Origin: Methanosarcina sp. MSH10X1
Lineage (GTDB): Archaea > Halobacteriota > Methanosarcinia > Methanosarcinales > Methanosarcinaceae
Length of the DNA: 64,000 nucleotides
NCBI RefSeq assembly: GCF_004099695.1
Contig: NZ_SCHL01000001.1
Location: 248,001 to 312,000, forward strand
Direction of reading: 5' to 3'
How positions within the stretch are numbered: position 1 is the stretch's first letter; every line of letters starts with the position of its first letter. The translations under genes and the position numbers were made by a program. The notes under the pieces are model-generated. The model was not told the DNA's origin. It ran no database searches and was given only the letters and a program-made list of their open reading frames with translations. Below are positions 55,441 through 64,000 of this stretch, piece after piece.

Positions 55441-55834
55441 AGTATCACCTTTACTACTGGCTCCGGGATAAACAGTAAATCATCCTCACTAAGGACGTTA
55501 TTTTTGCCTGCCCTTATTACGCAGGAGACTGTTTATCGGTCAGAGAATTGCTTATAAAGAACGTTGCTTGTAAGAATAATCTCAATCGAGAGTTTTATCG
55601 ATCAAAGGACCGGTAATTAATCGGCTGACGTTTACCGGGATAAAGGTCAAGCCCACAGATAAGAGTTAACAGACAAGGTTATTTATCCGATAAAAGGGTA
55701 TCCAGCCGATTGAAGGTATTATCGGATAAGTGTACAGTGATTTCTTCCTGTAAACTCTTCTTTCCTGTAATTTGTTACCCGTATGGGAAGAATCCAATAT
55801 ATAGCTACTGCTCTATTATTTTAATTGTGATATT
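55441..55834. promoter_or_regulatory. mch upstream region with paired inverted repeats
   Basis: Inverted repeats CCGGTAA/TTACCGG (55610-55638) and TTATCCGATAA/TTATCGGATAA (55683-55729) lie between the U32 gene's stop and mch. The second could end U32 transcription; the first could be part of the mch leader or an operator. No gene is present. Confidence 0.45.
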
Positions 55835-57043
55835 TTATTCTTTCAAGCTTACAATGAAAACCCGGTCATTTTTCCGAACCGGTCCGTCAACAGCCAGACC
55901 TACGAGATCTCCTTTTTCAGCCCTCTTAAGGACCTCGCTTTTTTTCTTCAGGGAATGGACTCGCTGTCTCAAGTAAGTAGTATTTCCTTCAATTATTATC
56001 TCGTCTCCAGCCGCAATCCCTTCCTCCAGAAGCCTGACGGCTGCAGCTTGCTGTCTCGGATAGTAGTTTTCAATTACTCCGGCAGCCCTGCGCTGTTTTT
56101 TCGAAGCATTCATATCTTTTTCAGGAGAAAAGCCCTCAAGTCCTGGAACTCCAAAGTAAAAGCCAGTTGAAAAGCCCCTGTTATAGACCGAGGCAAGTTC
56201 GCGTCTCCATGTTTCTATTTTCTCAGGAGTATAGTTTCCTTCTACGCAGGCGTCGATCGCCTCCCTGTAGCATCGGGAAACCGTTTCAAGGTAGCCCGAA
56301 TCCCTCAGCCGCCCTTCTATTTTAAAGGCAGTAACACCAGCTTCAAGAAGTTCGGGAATGTGCCCTATCATACAGAGATCTTTTGCACTGAGAAGGTATT
56401 TTCCAAAGCTTGCTGCGACAAGTCCGCTCTCCCCGTGAAGCTCCCATTCCCAGCGGCAGGGCTGGGAACATTCCCCGCAGTTCCCGGATTTCCCGAGAGC
56501 ATAAGCCGAGAGATGACATCGGCCTGAGATAGCCATACACATCGCACCGTGGACGAAAGTTTCAATTTCCACTTCAGTCTGCTGGCTTATTTTCCCGATC
56601 TCTTCAAGGGAAAGCTCTCTTGAGAGTACAATCCGTTCTGCCCCGAGGCTTCTGTAGAAATTTGCAGTTTCATGGTTGGTAATATTTGCCTGCGTGGAGA
56701 TATGAATTCGAAGCCCGGCTCTCTGCGCCCTGAGAATTACAGCCGGGTCCCACGCAATGACTGCATCAACTCCTGCATTAGAAGCTGCAGCTATAACAAC
56801 CGATGCATCTCCGAGCCTTTCCTCGTTTACTGTTGAGTTTACAGCCAGGTAAGCCCTGAGTCCTCTCGCTCTTACCTCAGAGATGAAATCGCTAAGGTTC
56901 TCCAGAGTGATTTCCTTTGCCTTAGCCCTGAGGCTCAGCCTGTCGGTTGAAAAGTAAACCGCATCCGCGTGTCCTGAGCAGGCTTCAAGCCCTGAAAGGT
57001 TCCTGACCCCTACAATGAGCTCAGGTTTTGGATCTTTACGCAT
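55835..57043 (-). CDS. U32-family peptidase
   Basis: A 402-residue protein of the U32 collagenase-like family. It has the signature region VHGAMCMAISGRCHLSAY, then CGECSQPCRWEW, giving four clustered cysteines that in this family (RlhA, TrhP) hold an iron-sulfur cluster. Related proteins hydroxylate tRNA or rRNA from prephenate, so RNA modification is more likely than proteolysis. A TIM-barrel N-terminal half and small C-terminal beta domain (GEIIIEGNTT-like) are visible. Upstream of mch on the same strand. Confidence 0.88.
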   Translation of the reverse strand: MRKDPKPELIVGVRNLSGLEACSGHADAVYFSTDRLSLRAKAKEITLENLSDFISEVRARGLRAYLAVNSTVNEERLGDASVVIAAASNAGVDAVIAWDPAVILRAQRAGLRIHISTQANITNHETANFYRSLGAERIVLSRELSLEEIGKISQQTEVEIETFVHGAMCMAISGRCHLSAYALGKSGNCGECSQPCRWEWELHGESGLVAASFGKYLLSAKDLCMIGHIPELLEAGVTAFKIEGRLRDSGYLETVSRCYREAIDACVEGNYTPEKIETWRRELASVYNRGFSTGFYFGVPGLEGFSPEKDMNASKKQRRAAGVIENYYPRQQAAAVRLLEEGIAAGDEIIIEGNTTYLRQRVHSLKKKSEVLKRAEKGDLVGLAVDGPVRKNDRVFIVSLKE

Positions 57044-57159
57044 GAAGACAGAAAATAACCATCTCTCATTTAAAAATATCTTATTGCTCCTAAACAGTGT
57101 GACAAATAATGCTAAGAATTGTCAACTTTTAGCGATTTGCAGGAAGAAACTTTGGTTGA

Positions 57160-57190
57160 CAGAAAACTTTATATAAACGAAAAGCGTTTT
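57160..57190 (+). promoter_or_regulatory. Promoter with palindromic operator-like site
   Basis: TTTATATAAA (57168-57177) is a good TATA box; AAACG/CGTTT (57175-57189) is an inverted repeat overlapping its end. It likely drives the mini-gene at 57316, leaving a leader of about 115 nt. Confidence 0.5.
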
Positions 57191-57315
57191 CAAAAATGGG
57201 GACTAAGGTAATTTAAAGAATTAACTTTTGTTAATAAACAAAAACAAGAATAAATTACTGTCATTATAAAGCAAGAATAAACTACTGTTATTAGAATCCA
57301 GGACGGGGGGATAAA

Positions 57316-57384
57316 ATGGAACACGAACTCGAAGAAGTCGAGAGAGATTACATAGAATTCAGGAAAGAAATGGGAGAAGAATAA
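57316..57384 (+). CDS. 22-residue mini-protein
   Basis: The ATG follows GGGGGG by five bases, and the product MEHELEEVERDYIEFRKEMG plus two Glu is a highly charged amphipathic helix. A TATA box 140 bp upstream makes an independent transcript likely. Functional micro-proteins of about this length, such as the 23-residue sP26 of M. mazei, are known; whether this is one of them was not tested. Confidence 0.5.
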   Translation: MEHELEEVERDYIEFRKEMGEE

Positions 57385-57540
57385 ATTCTTGGGGAGAATA
57401 ATAGACTGTAGAAATCTGGTGGAAAGCGACAAAATTAAGAGGAAAAAATATACTTTTTCAAAGATGAAATAAACTCCTATTAGCACCAGAACTACATTTT
57501 CTTTATTTTTGATTGAAGGGCGCTGAAATGCTTTAAAGAT

Positions 57541-57937
57541 TTTTTGCCGGATTTCTGTTTATCTTTATCATGCGGCTTTTTATTGATAGTGCAGTTTTAC
57601 ACGGTTTATTTAAGATGTTTGGAGGAGAATCTATCTGCCAGAAATCCCTCCAGATTCTATCATACTCTTACGTAGCAAACCAGTTTACTATAATTCAAAT
57701 CCTTCAATCGAGTTCTACATTATCCCTGCTGATTTCAGCCTGATTTTCACACTATACGGTGCATATTTTATAACCCGAACAGGGCAGTCTATCCATAAGC
57801 TAAATTTTGAAAAATCCGCTTTTGCTGCACTCCTGTGGGATTTCTGGTACCCTGTTACGTCTTTAACCCTGCTTATTTTTGTAAGGGCTCATTATAATAC
57901 AGGCATTATCAATAATATTATTTTTATATTTTTTTAA
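57541..57937 (+). pseudogene. Yip1-like membrane protein relic
   Basis: Two frames joined near 57705 give FAGFLFIFIMRLFIDSAVLH, LFKMFGGESICQKSLQILSY and then IEFYIIPADFSLIFTLYGAY and FEKSAFAALLWDFWYPVTSL, a helix pattern like a Yip1-domain protein. The frameshift and lack of a start show decay. Confidence 0.4.
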
Positions 57938-58425
57938 TAGATCCCTTCCTATTAATAGATCCCTTCCTATTCAACCTGCCCACCCTTTCACTTCAATAAC
58001 TTCTTCTCTTACCTTAGTTCATTTATTTTTGTTCAGGTAGTTTTTCTGCTACTTTAGTGAAAATCCTATATTCAATCACACGACCTGCGAATTCTCACCT
58101 GGCAGAGGTAATCTTCTTTTTGTACCCCGGTATAAGCCGAAATCCTGTATGTTCCGAATAGGATGAATTAAAAATTCCTAAGATAGGAGGAGAATTTTGT
58201 AAATTTAGTGGTATAAATATAAGAAGTCCGTATCTTATTGAATATTATAAAAATGATTTAATAAAAGAAAATCACAGAGTTTATATATATAAAAATTATT
58301 GTTATCTTTTTAAAGAATTTATGGTTATCAGATAAAAATTATTTTGTGACCCCGGTCACATTGAACAGATGCTATAGAGGCCGAGTCACATTTGTTTGAG
58401 ATTTAATTTACAGGAGTTGAAATAT
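57938..58425. other. AT-rich gap with acyltransferase promoter
   Basis: A short tandem ATAGATCCCTTCCTATT duplication occurs near 57938-57972. TTATATATATAAAAA near 58281-58295 is a likely TATA box, leaving a leader of about 115 nt. No gene. Confidence 0.4.
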
Positions 58426-59727
58426 ATGAAAAACAAAATAATCGCATTTGATTTCTTAAGGGCTTTAGCAATAGCAATGATCATCCCGGCTCACTTAAGC
58501 AACTTTCTGTCTTCTACTTATAGCAAATTAGCCCTTTATGCTGTTGACCCTTATGTTGCAAATATGGGTCTGGGGCTTTTTATATTCATGAGTGGGTATT
58601 TGCTATACTATAACAATCACTCAATAGATTCGTTTCAGAATGTATTGTTCTTCTACAGGAAAAGGCTCCTGAGAATTTTCCCTCTATACTGGGCTGCTAT
58701 TGCCGCTTTTACACTTGTATTTTTTATATTTGCTCCAGAGCTGAATTCAGGCTTTGTATTCCCCAATGCTGAGCATGTTTTTAGTTTTAAGAATCTGATC
58801 ATACATATATTGGGATTGCAGATTTTCCTCGCTCCTGCTTACGCATTCCCGATGTTGACATTATATTTTATCGGTCTGATTATTGTCTTTTACACTATTT
58901 ATCCAATCATAATCATGCTCTCGAAAAACTCAAAACAGCTTTTGCTTTACTTTTTCCTTGTATTTCTCGGGTTTTCATTAATATCTAAAGTTTTTAACGT
59001 TATTGATCACCGTTTTTTTATGTTTTTCCCCGTATTTGTATTTGGAATCCTTACCTGTAGAGAAAGCCTGTTTGAAAAGTCCATGGCAAGTATCGTGAAA
59101 ATTCCTTTTGTCCAGATACTCCTGGCAACCCTTCCTGTTATATTCGTACTTATTATTGTCCTGGGTTCAAGAACATCGCTTCTCCTTGACCCGAAAGTCT
59201 CATTAACCATTGCGTCCGCAGGCAGCGGCACTATAGGATCTTCCATGGTTGTATCGATGCTGGAGAACCTGGCGAATTCAGTGGATATTGGGTACGTTAC
59301 TCTGAAATTCATTATCGATTCTGTACTACTCAATGCATTCATAATAACGTTCTGTATGCTGGAATACAGGTTCGCAATGAAATTTGTCAATGATAAGCTC
59401 TCAGGTTCCCAGGAGTCTGCCCTCAGTTATATCGCTACAGCTTCATATTGCATTTACCTTTTTCACAGACCTTTCCTGGCACTCTGGAATTCGGGCACGA
59501 GCTTTATAGGCAACCCAATTCTGCACGATGTTATCGTAATATTTGTAGCCTTACCCTTCCTGCTATTCATTTCATATCGTCTCCAGATTGTGGAATTAAA
59601 TTTTAAGCAGTCCATTTCGCACAAGAAAGCACCCGGCAGGAACTTACCACTTACAGCCTCTACAATAAGCTCCGGCAAGTTAGCAAGTATCAGGTCGAAA
59701 ATGCCTGGGAAAAGATCGAAGCTTTAA
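58426..59727 (+). CDS. Acyltransferase 3 family membrane protein
   Basis: A 433-residue integral membrane protein with about ten helices. N-terminal FDFLRALAIAMIIPAHL carries the catalytic His of the family; GLGLFIFMSGYLL and FFYRKRLLRIFPLYW follow; IYLFHRP is the late motif. These enzymes move acyl groups to surface polysaccharides or lipids. The start is set by CAGGAGTTG before ATG 58426. The basic Ser/Lys-rich tail is cytoplasmic. The substrate is unknown; an extracellular glycan is plausible. Confidence 0.88.
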   Translation: MKNKIIAFDFLRALAIAMIIPAHLSNFLSSTYSKLALYAVDPYVANMGLGLFIFMSGYLLYYNNHSIDSFQNVLFFYRKRLLRIFPLYWAAIAAFTLVFFIFAPELNSGFVFPNAEHVFSFKNLIIHILGLQIFLAPAYAFPMLTLYFIGLIIVFYTIYPIIIMLSKNSKQLLLYFFLVFLGFSLISKVFNVIDHRFFMFFPVFVFGILTCRESLFEKSMASIVKIPFVQILLATLPVIFVLIIVLGSRTSLLLDPKVSLTIASAGSGTIGSSMVVSMLENLANSVDIGYVTLKFIIDSVLLNAFIITFCMLEYRFAMKFVNDKLSGSQESALSYIATASYCIYLFHRPFLALWNSGTSFIGNPILHDVIVIFVALPFLLFISYRLQIVELNFKQSISHKKAPGRNLPLTASTISSGKLASIRSKMPGKRSKL

Positions 59728-59787
59728 AAAACCAGGTCTGAAACTTCTAAGCCCGGCTTAGCAGATTTCATTCGCAAGCCATTTACA

Positions 59788-59895
59788 AAAAATCCTTGAC
59801 CGCAAGCCTTTTAAAAAAAGGCTTGAGCGAAAACCTTTTAAAAAAATCCTTGACCGCAAGCCTTTTAAAAAAAGGCTTGAGCGAAAACCCCCTCT
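59788..59895. repeat. 54-bp tandem repeat, two copies, with hairpin
   Basis: Two copies (period 54 bp) each contain CAAGCCTTTT/AAAGGCTTG, the same hairpin as the terminator at 23960, followed by AGCGAAAACC. They immediately follow the acyltransferase gene. Confidence 0.88.
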
Positions 59896-59910
59896 TGCGG
59901 GTGACAACCG

Positions 59911-60325
59911 GTGCAACGCAAACTTTTTCAAAAAAAGTTTGATCAAAAACGCATGATTTATCTAAACCGGTGTAACCGGAGCGTGATAAACCGGTGCAAC
60001 GCAAACTTTTTCAAAAAAAGTTTGATCAAAAACGCATGATTTATCTAAACCGGTGTAACCGGAGCGTGATAAACCGGTGCAACGCAAACTTTTTCAAAAA
60101 AAGTTTGATCAAAAACGCATGATTTATCTAAACCGGTGTAACCGGAGCGTGATAAACCGGTGCAACGCAAACTTTTTCAAAAAAAGTTTGATCAAAAACG
60201 CATGATTTATCTAAACCGGTGTAACCGGAGCGTGATAAACCGGTGCAACGCAAACTTTTTCAAAAAAAGTTTGATCAAAAACGCATGATTTATCTAAACC
60301 GGTGTAACCGGAGCGTGATCGACCG
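59911..60325. repeat. 83-bp satellite, five exact tandem copies
   Basis: Copies begin at 59911, 59994, 60077, 60160 and 60243; a sixth starts at 60326 and breaks off. Each unit includes the stem AAACTTTTT/AAAAAGTTT followed by GATCAAAAACG and the paired CCGGTGTAACCGG block. The hairpin is a compensated variant of that in the 54-bp repeat. No open frame spans it, as 83 is not divisible by three. Confidence 0.95.
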
Positions 60326-60702
60326 GCGCAACGGTTTCGGGTCAACGCTTGCATTCAGGAGAGCCAGGCAAAAAGAGAGGTTTACAGAACTATTTTTTAT
60401 GTTTTATGTTTTATTTTTTATTTTTTATGTTTTATGTCTATGTTTTGTGTATTACATTTTATGTTATAGAGGGCGGGGTGAGGGGAACCATGAGGGTTGA
60501 TTACGGGATGAGGGGAGAAAAAAACAGCAGAATGGGTTCTTCGTATGAGAGTATAGAATATAGAATTTTGAGGGGATTATATAAACAACTGAGTACGAAA
60601 GCTGTAATTTGATTCACGACTTTGAGCTGGTGCGGCAACCTTCAGGAAACCACAGTAAAAATAAGAATTAATACAATCTTTGGAAAATCATTTAAGAAAA
60701 GA
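60326..60702. other. Low-complexity gap before tRNA-Ser
   Basis: A T-rich run of TTTTATGTTTTATG repeats (60392-60465) is followed by a purine-rich stretch. No gene is supported. Confidence 0.4.
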
Positions 60703-60787
60703 CGCTGAGGGGGAGATTCGAACTCCCGCAGCGCGAGGCGCTACCGGTTTTCAAGACCGGCGCCGTGGTCCGCTTGGCTACCTCAGC
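60703..60787 (-). tRNA. tRNA-Ser(UGA)
   Basis: An 85-nt cloverleaf: acceptor GCTGAGG/CCTCAGC with discriminator G, anticodon stem CCGGT/ACCGG with loop CTTGAAA (anticodon UGA), a long variable arm AGCGCCTCGCGCT and T arm GGGAG-TTCGAAT-CTCCC. The class II variable arm and UGA identify serine. No intron; CCA is not encoded. Confidence 0.97.
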
Positions 60788-60939
60788 AGGTAGAGAAAAT
60801 TATCTTTACGGCTTCCGGAAAGAAAATGGTGCAGGTCACCCTGGGATTCCGGCGAGCGTATACAGAAAACCCGATTATGGTATATAAAATTTGCGAAGAG
60901 GAAATGCTCCTCGCTTTTTTGAAGACTGTGCGGCTGAAA

Positions 60940-61698
60940 TCAGACTTCAGGTTCTGAGGGTCCCTCGGTCTCGGCTTCGGGCTCAGGTTCAGCTTCGGTT
61001 TTAGCTTCGGGTTCAGCCGGTATTTCGGCTTCGGATTCAGCTGTTACCTTTTCAATAAACTGGATTTCCTTAAGGTCGGCATACTTGAAGAGTTCAGATG
61101 CAACCCTGTTCTTTGCCATGAGCCAGCGCTGATTAAAGGTCAGGCCCGTGGGGGTGTAGATTTTTGCAACGCCGTCATCGATCTCGATCTCCAGGTCTCT
61201 GAGGCCGGTGTAAAGAGCTAGCAGACCCTGTATTTTTTCAATATCCGTTTCAAGAACCTTTTCAATAGTATACTCATAGGTTACAGTCTTGCCTGCGAGA
61301 GGGCTGTTAAAATCCACAGTGACCCTGCGCCCTATAACCCTGCTGACAATTCCCCGTCTGCCATCTACCTCAACCGCAAGGCCAGGGTGAACATTTCGGT
61401 CCTTAAGTTTCGTGATAGAGATAGTTTCCACAAGTTTGGGATTGCTCGGGCCAAAGGCCTTTTCAGGAGAAATTGCGACGGATCCGGTGTAACCGACTTC
61501 CTTTCCCTCGAGATCTTCATCAAGGCCTTCAATAGTATGACCTGCCCCGACAATAACAACGTCTCCGCCGTAAAGCCCGCGCGGATTGAAGATGTCTTCT
61601 TTTTTTGCAAGTTCTTCGTCTGTTGTGTCGAAAATCTTGCCATCTTCGAATTTACCTGTGTAGTTCAACTTTATAAAATCGCCTTTCTGGATTGCCAT
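60940..61698 (-). CDS. FKBP-type peptidyl-prolyl isomerase, long form
   Basis: A 252-residue chaperone. The FKBP domain begins FIKLNYTGKFEDGKIFDTT and contains VGAGHTIEGLDEDLEGKEVG, with the IF insert domain (PGLAVEVDGRRGIVSRVIGR, DFNSPLAGKTV) of SlyD-like enzymes. A C-terminal extension typical of archaeal long FKBPs ends in an acidic Glu/Pro/Ala repeat tail. The start is MAIQKGDF at 61698; an ATG at 61740 is less likely. Role: protein folding in the cytoplasm. Confidence 0.93.
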   Translation of the reverse strand: MAIQKGDFIKLNYTGKFEDGKIFDTTDEELAKKEDIFNPRGLYGGDVVIVGAGHTIEGLDEDLEGKEVGYTGSVAISPEKAFGPSNPKLVETISITKLKDRNVHPGLAVEVDGRRGIVSRVIGRRVTVDFNSPLAGKTVTYEYTIEKVLETDIEKIQGLLALYTGLRDLEIEIDDGVAKIYTPTGLTFNQRWLMAKNRVASELFKYADLKEIQFIEKVTAESEAEIPAEPEAKTEAEPEPEAETEGPSEPEV

Positions 61699-61740
61699 AA
61701 TTTTCAACTCTTTTATTAAATTAACTAAATTGATAAGCAA

Positions 61741-62295
61741 GACAGCTATTCATTGTCAGCCAAATTCAGCATAAATGTGTTTCACGCTATAGAACTCTGC
61801 CTTTAATAAGCTTTTTGGGAATCCGCAGGGTTACCGCAGATCCGACGAACAGTATTAAAAAAGTTTATTTGCGAAAATATTCTCCCGGAATCAATATCGT
61901 TTGACCTCAAGACCCGCTTTTCGAAAACAGATGTCCTGAAAACGAGCATGCAAGACTATTTTAATTTATATAAGTAGTAGTTGCCAGCTTTTGCTGGAAT
62001 GTCATCTTTCTGCAAATTGTCCGGACAAAAGCAAAGGTTCGGGCAGAAAAACTCATACCCGGAGACTCTAAGTCTGAGATATTTCCAAGTTCAGGTCACT
62101 TTCTCATATTTCATATGTCTTCCGATTACTATTTATGCCACTAAATTACATAAAATATTTGAATATAATTCAGGGTATAATTTTGGGGAATTCGGAATAT
62201 AGTATTAATTTTTTTCCGTTCAGTGTCCTGTTTATACATTCATCCGCTGGTGGATAAGGCACTTAACAGAAGATTTCCGTTTTCAAGAGGGATAT
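61741..62295. other. Divergent gap with a small hairpin
   Basis: TTTATATAAG (61966-61975) is TATA-like and precedes CCAGC/GCTGG (61984-61997). A TATA-like GAATATAGTATT near 62196 could serve nikR. No long nickel-type operator palindrome is evident. No gene. Confidence 0.4.
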
Positions 62296-62727
62296 ATGGA
62301 AAAGAAGCTTATGAGGATAGGAATTTCCCTGCCTGGGGAACTTCTGGACAAATTTGATAAAACTCTTCTGAAGAGAGGTTATTCTTCCCGGTCTGAAGGA
62401 ATAAGGGATGCCATAAGGACATATAACCAGCACTATGAGTGGATGCAGCAGATCAGGGGCAAAAGAGCTGCAACAATTTCAATAGTATACGATTGCTCAA
62501 AAACCGGAGTATCGAACAACCTGGCAAAAATTCAGCATGAAAATATAGATCTGATAAATTCCTCAGTACGTTTCCATATTGAGCCGAATTCCTGTTTTGA
62601 AGTGATAATTTTGCAGGGTGAAGGGGAGAAAATCGTAGAACTGACTGAAAAAATCTTAAGTCTAAAAGGAGTCAGGCACTCCAGATTAACAACAATCCCT
62701 AAAGAGAAGATTGAAAAGACGGTTTAA
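62296..62727 (+). CDS. nikR: NikR-like regulator with altered nickel site
   Basis: A 143-residue ribbon-helix-helix regulator (RIGISLPGELLDKFDKTL, then YSSRSEGIRDAIR) with a C-terminal ACT-like domain. NikR of E. coli binds nickel by His76, His87, His89 and Cys95. Here the spacing is exact but His87 is replaced by Arg92; His81, His94 and Cys100 remain. The high-affinity square-planar site is thus probably lost or changed, so the effector may differ. ATG 62296 follows GAGGGAT. Stands alone; no nickel transporter is adjacent. Confidence 0.85.
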   Translation: MEKKLMRIGISLPGELLDKFDKTLLKRGYSSRSEGIRDAIRTYNQHYEWMQQIRGKRAATISIVYDCSKTGVSNNLAKIQHENIDLINSSVRFHIEPNSCFEVIILQGEGEKIVELTEKILSLKGVRHSRLTTIPKEKIEKTV

Positions 62728-62944
62728 AGCCTCTAATCCCGGAAACGATTTGAAATCCGATTATCTCTAATCTCATGTCCCTGATCTGGCCTTAAAAACT
62801 TTGAATATTCAGGAAGAACACAAATCTGAAATGTCTCGTATATAGCTTTTCAGTGTGCAGGAAACTTAATTCACAGGGCATGGAGTCCAGAGGATTATTC
62901 GAAAAAGATTCGCCAATTATTATACTCGCTTAAAAGTGATCTAC

Positions 62945-63514
62945 ATGGGCTTAATAAAAGTTCAGGTTACATTAAATGTATATTTAATAAGTCTCGAGAG
63001 ATTGGTACGGGACACTATTGCTACCCTATATGTAAGGAAATGGAGACAGGTAGAGAAAGAAAATGTGGTATCCATAGAGGATTCCATGCTTCCTGAGATT
63101 ATTCGAATTCAGGCCGAAGGTTTTGAAACTAAAAGTGGTAATGGCATTAGACGATATTCGAAAAGAATGAGAAAAATCTTTTATGTGGTAAAGAGCCAGG
63201 ATCGGGTTGTAGGCTACTGCATTTACTATATAAAACCTGACCTTTCTCTAAAGGGTTTTAAGAAAAAATCGGTAATTTATTCAATTTCAGTAGATAAGGA
63301 TTTTAGAAGAAAAGGTTGCGGCGAGAGGCTGCTAAAGGAAAGCATCAAAGAAATGAGGTTAAATGAAGTGTCCTCAATTCTCTTATATGTAAATACAAAA
63401 AATCTTCCTGCCATAAGGTTATACGAAAAAATGGGCTTCAGGACAACTGAAGAGATAAAAGATATATGTGGCCTGAAAGAGACGTGTTATGAGATGGAAC
63501 TAAGAATTTTCTAA
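62945..63514 (+). CDS. GNAT-family N-acetyltransferase (first of pair)
   Basis: A 189-residue acetyltransferase. The acetyl-CoA motif SVDKDFRRKGCGERLLKESI (V-x-x-x-x-R/Q-x-x-G-x-G/A) is present, with IRLYEKMGF near the end, like RimI-type enzymes. Upstream of the domain is a 50-residue N-terminal segment, LVRDTIATLYVRKWRQVEKE, not typical of RimI, shared with the gene at 63846. ATG 62945 is chosen over GTG 62936. Target unknown; proteins or small amines are possible. Confidence 0.85.
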   Translation: MGLIKVQVTLNVYLISLERLVRDTIATLYVRKWRQVEKENVVSIEDSMLPEIIRIQAEGFETKSGNGIRRYSKRMRKIFYVVKSQDRVVGYCIYYIKPDLSLKGFKKKSVIYSISVDKDFRRKGCGERLLKESIKEMRLNEVSSILLYVNTKNLPAIRLYEKMGFRTTEEIKDICGLKETCYEMELRIF

Positions 63515-63845
63515 CTTCAGGTCTTTTCATCGTTCCCGGCTTCCATCATTCCTGCAGTAACCCTGAGCTTTTAATATAAACTTTAGATAGATAAATTTGT
63601 TTTGAGAGTAAAAACCGATTTATTGAAATGTCTTTTGCCCTGGAATAGCGTGTTTTATTTACTTTTTTAAATGAAATATAAGGGAAATTTTTTTAAAAGA
63701 TATATTTAATAAAGATTGGATTCTCTAATATATTTGATTGGCTGGCTTCGTAAATTTTTTGCCTGAGAGATAATAAATTTTTAATGGTCTGAAATTATAA
63801 ATTCACAAAGGTAATTTCACCAGGCTTCACTTAAAGGTGATTTTT

Positions 63846-64000
63846 ATGGATCTTACAAAAATTCACACTCGATCAGTTATATATTTAATGAGTTTTAAGA
63901 AGCTGCTTCGAGATATCGCTGGCAGTCTTCTGGTAAAACAATGGAAACTGATAGAGAAAAAAGATATTATGTCAATTGAGGATTCCCTGCTTCCTGAGGT
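63846..64000 (+). CDS. GNAT-family acetyltransferase, 3'-truncated by window end
   Basis: The first 51 codons (MDLTKIHTRSVIYL, LLRDIAGSLLVKQWKLIEKK, SIEDSLLPE) align with the N-terminus of the preceding gene (VEKENVVSIEDSMLPE). A tandem paralog, continuing beyond the window. A near-identical GTGAT-ATG context precedes both starts. Confidence 0.7.
   Translation, partial: MDLTKIHTRSVIYLMSFKKLLRDIAGSLLVKQWKLIEKKDIMSIEDSLLPE

Noticed and set aside
59758-60004. Two minus-strand frames after the acyltransferase
   Set aside because: Consist of translated 54-bp and 83-bp repeats with no gene signals.
60243-60612. Two overlapping + strand frames before tRNA-Ser
   Set aside because: Cover satellite DNA and a T-rich low-complexity run; no ribosome site or recognisable protein.

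Overview
The window reads as chromosome of a Methanosarcina species (methanogenic archaeon). The best evidence is a complete mch (methenyl-H4MPT cyclohydrolase) gene, a DUF2124 methanogen protein, archaeal DtdA and Taw2 tRNA enzymes, MEDS-domain sensor kinases of the Methanosarcina type, TATA-box promoters, and long A+T-rich intergenic stretches alongside bacterial-type genes (LonA, Bcr/CflA efflux, LysE exporters).

Layout. 0-2.8 kb: a six-copy 37-bp repeat array whose spacers each carry a different inverted repeat, a convergent tyrosine recombinase flanked by inverted copies of the repeat's core motif, and a voltage-gated K+ channel gene cut off exactly at that boundary. 2.9-9.5 kb: dtdA, two DUF3147 membrane proteins, a tiny desulforedoxin-like protein divergent from a MarR regulator, lonA, and an iron-sulfur flavoprotein-like gene. 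9.6-15.7 kb: membrane and transport genes, a hydrolase, a PAP2 phosphatase and a VOC protein with an apparent ACG start. 15.7-19 kb: gene-poor DNA with very short genes, a regulator behind a 33-bp palindrome, a G-rich inverted-repeat region, decayed genes and an integrase relic touching a PfkB kinase. 20-25 kb: pspAB-htpX, a DrrAB-like ABC exporter and a LysE exporter.

25-44 kb is the dominant structure: six tandem hybrid sensor histidine kinases on the + strand. All share one HisKA_2/HATPase transmitter but have shuffled MEDS, GAF, PAS or membrane sensor modules. One has an in-frame amber codon. The spacers hold two families of repeated, foldable elements (A, three copies with compensatory base changes; B, four copies) plus unrelated minisatellites. 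No response regulator is present, so phosphotransfer partners must lie elsewhere.

44-64 kb: exonuclease III, a cache-cupin fusion, an M4 metallopeptidase with P-domains, taw2, tandem paralogous membrane proteins, a CMD protein, DUF2124, mch, a U32 peptidase, a 22-codon mini-gene, a Yip1-like relic, an acyltransferase, an 83-bp five-copy satellite belonging to a dispersed hairpin family, tRNA-Ser(UGA), a long FKBP isomerase, a NikR-like regulator lacking one nickel ligand, and two tandem GNAT acetyltransferases, the second cut by the window end.

The strongest candidate for an undescribed system is the repeat/hairpin array with its recombinase at 0-2.1 kb. The repeated RNA-like elements among the kinase genes come second. 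No homology search was run; family names rest on motifs recognised by eye.
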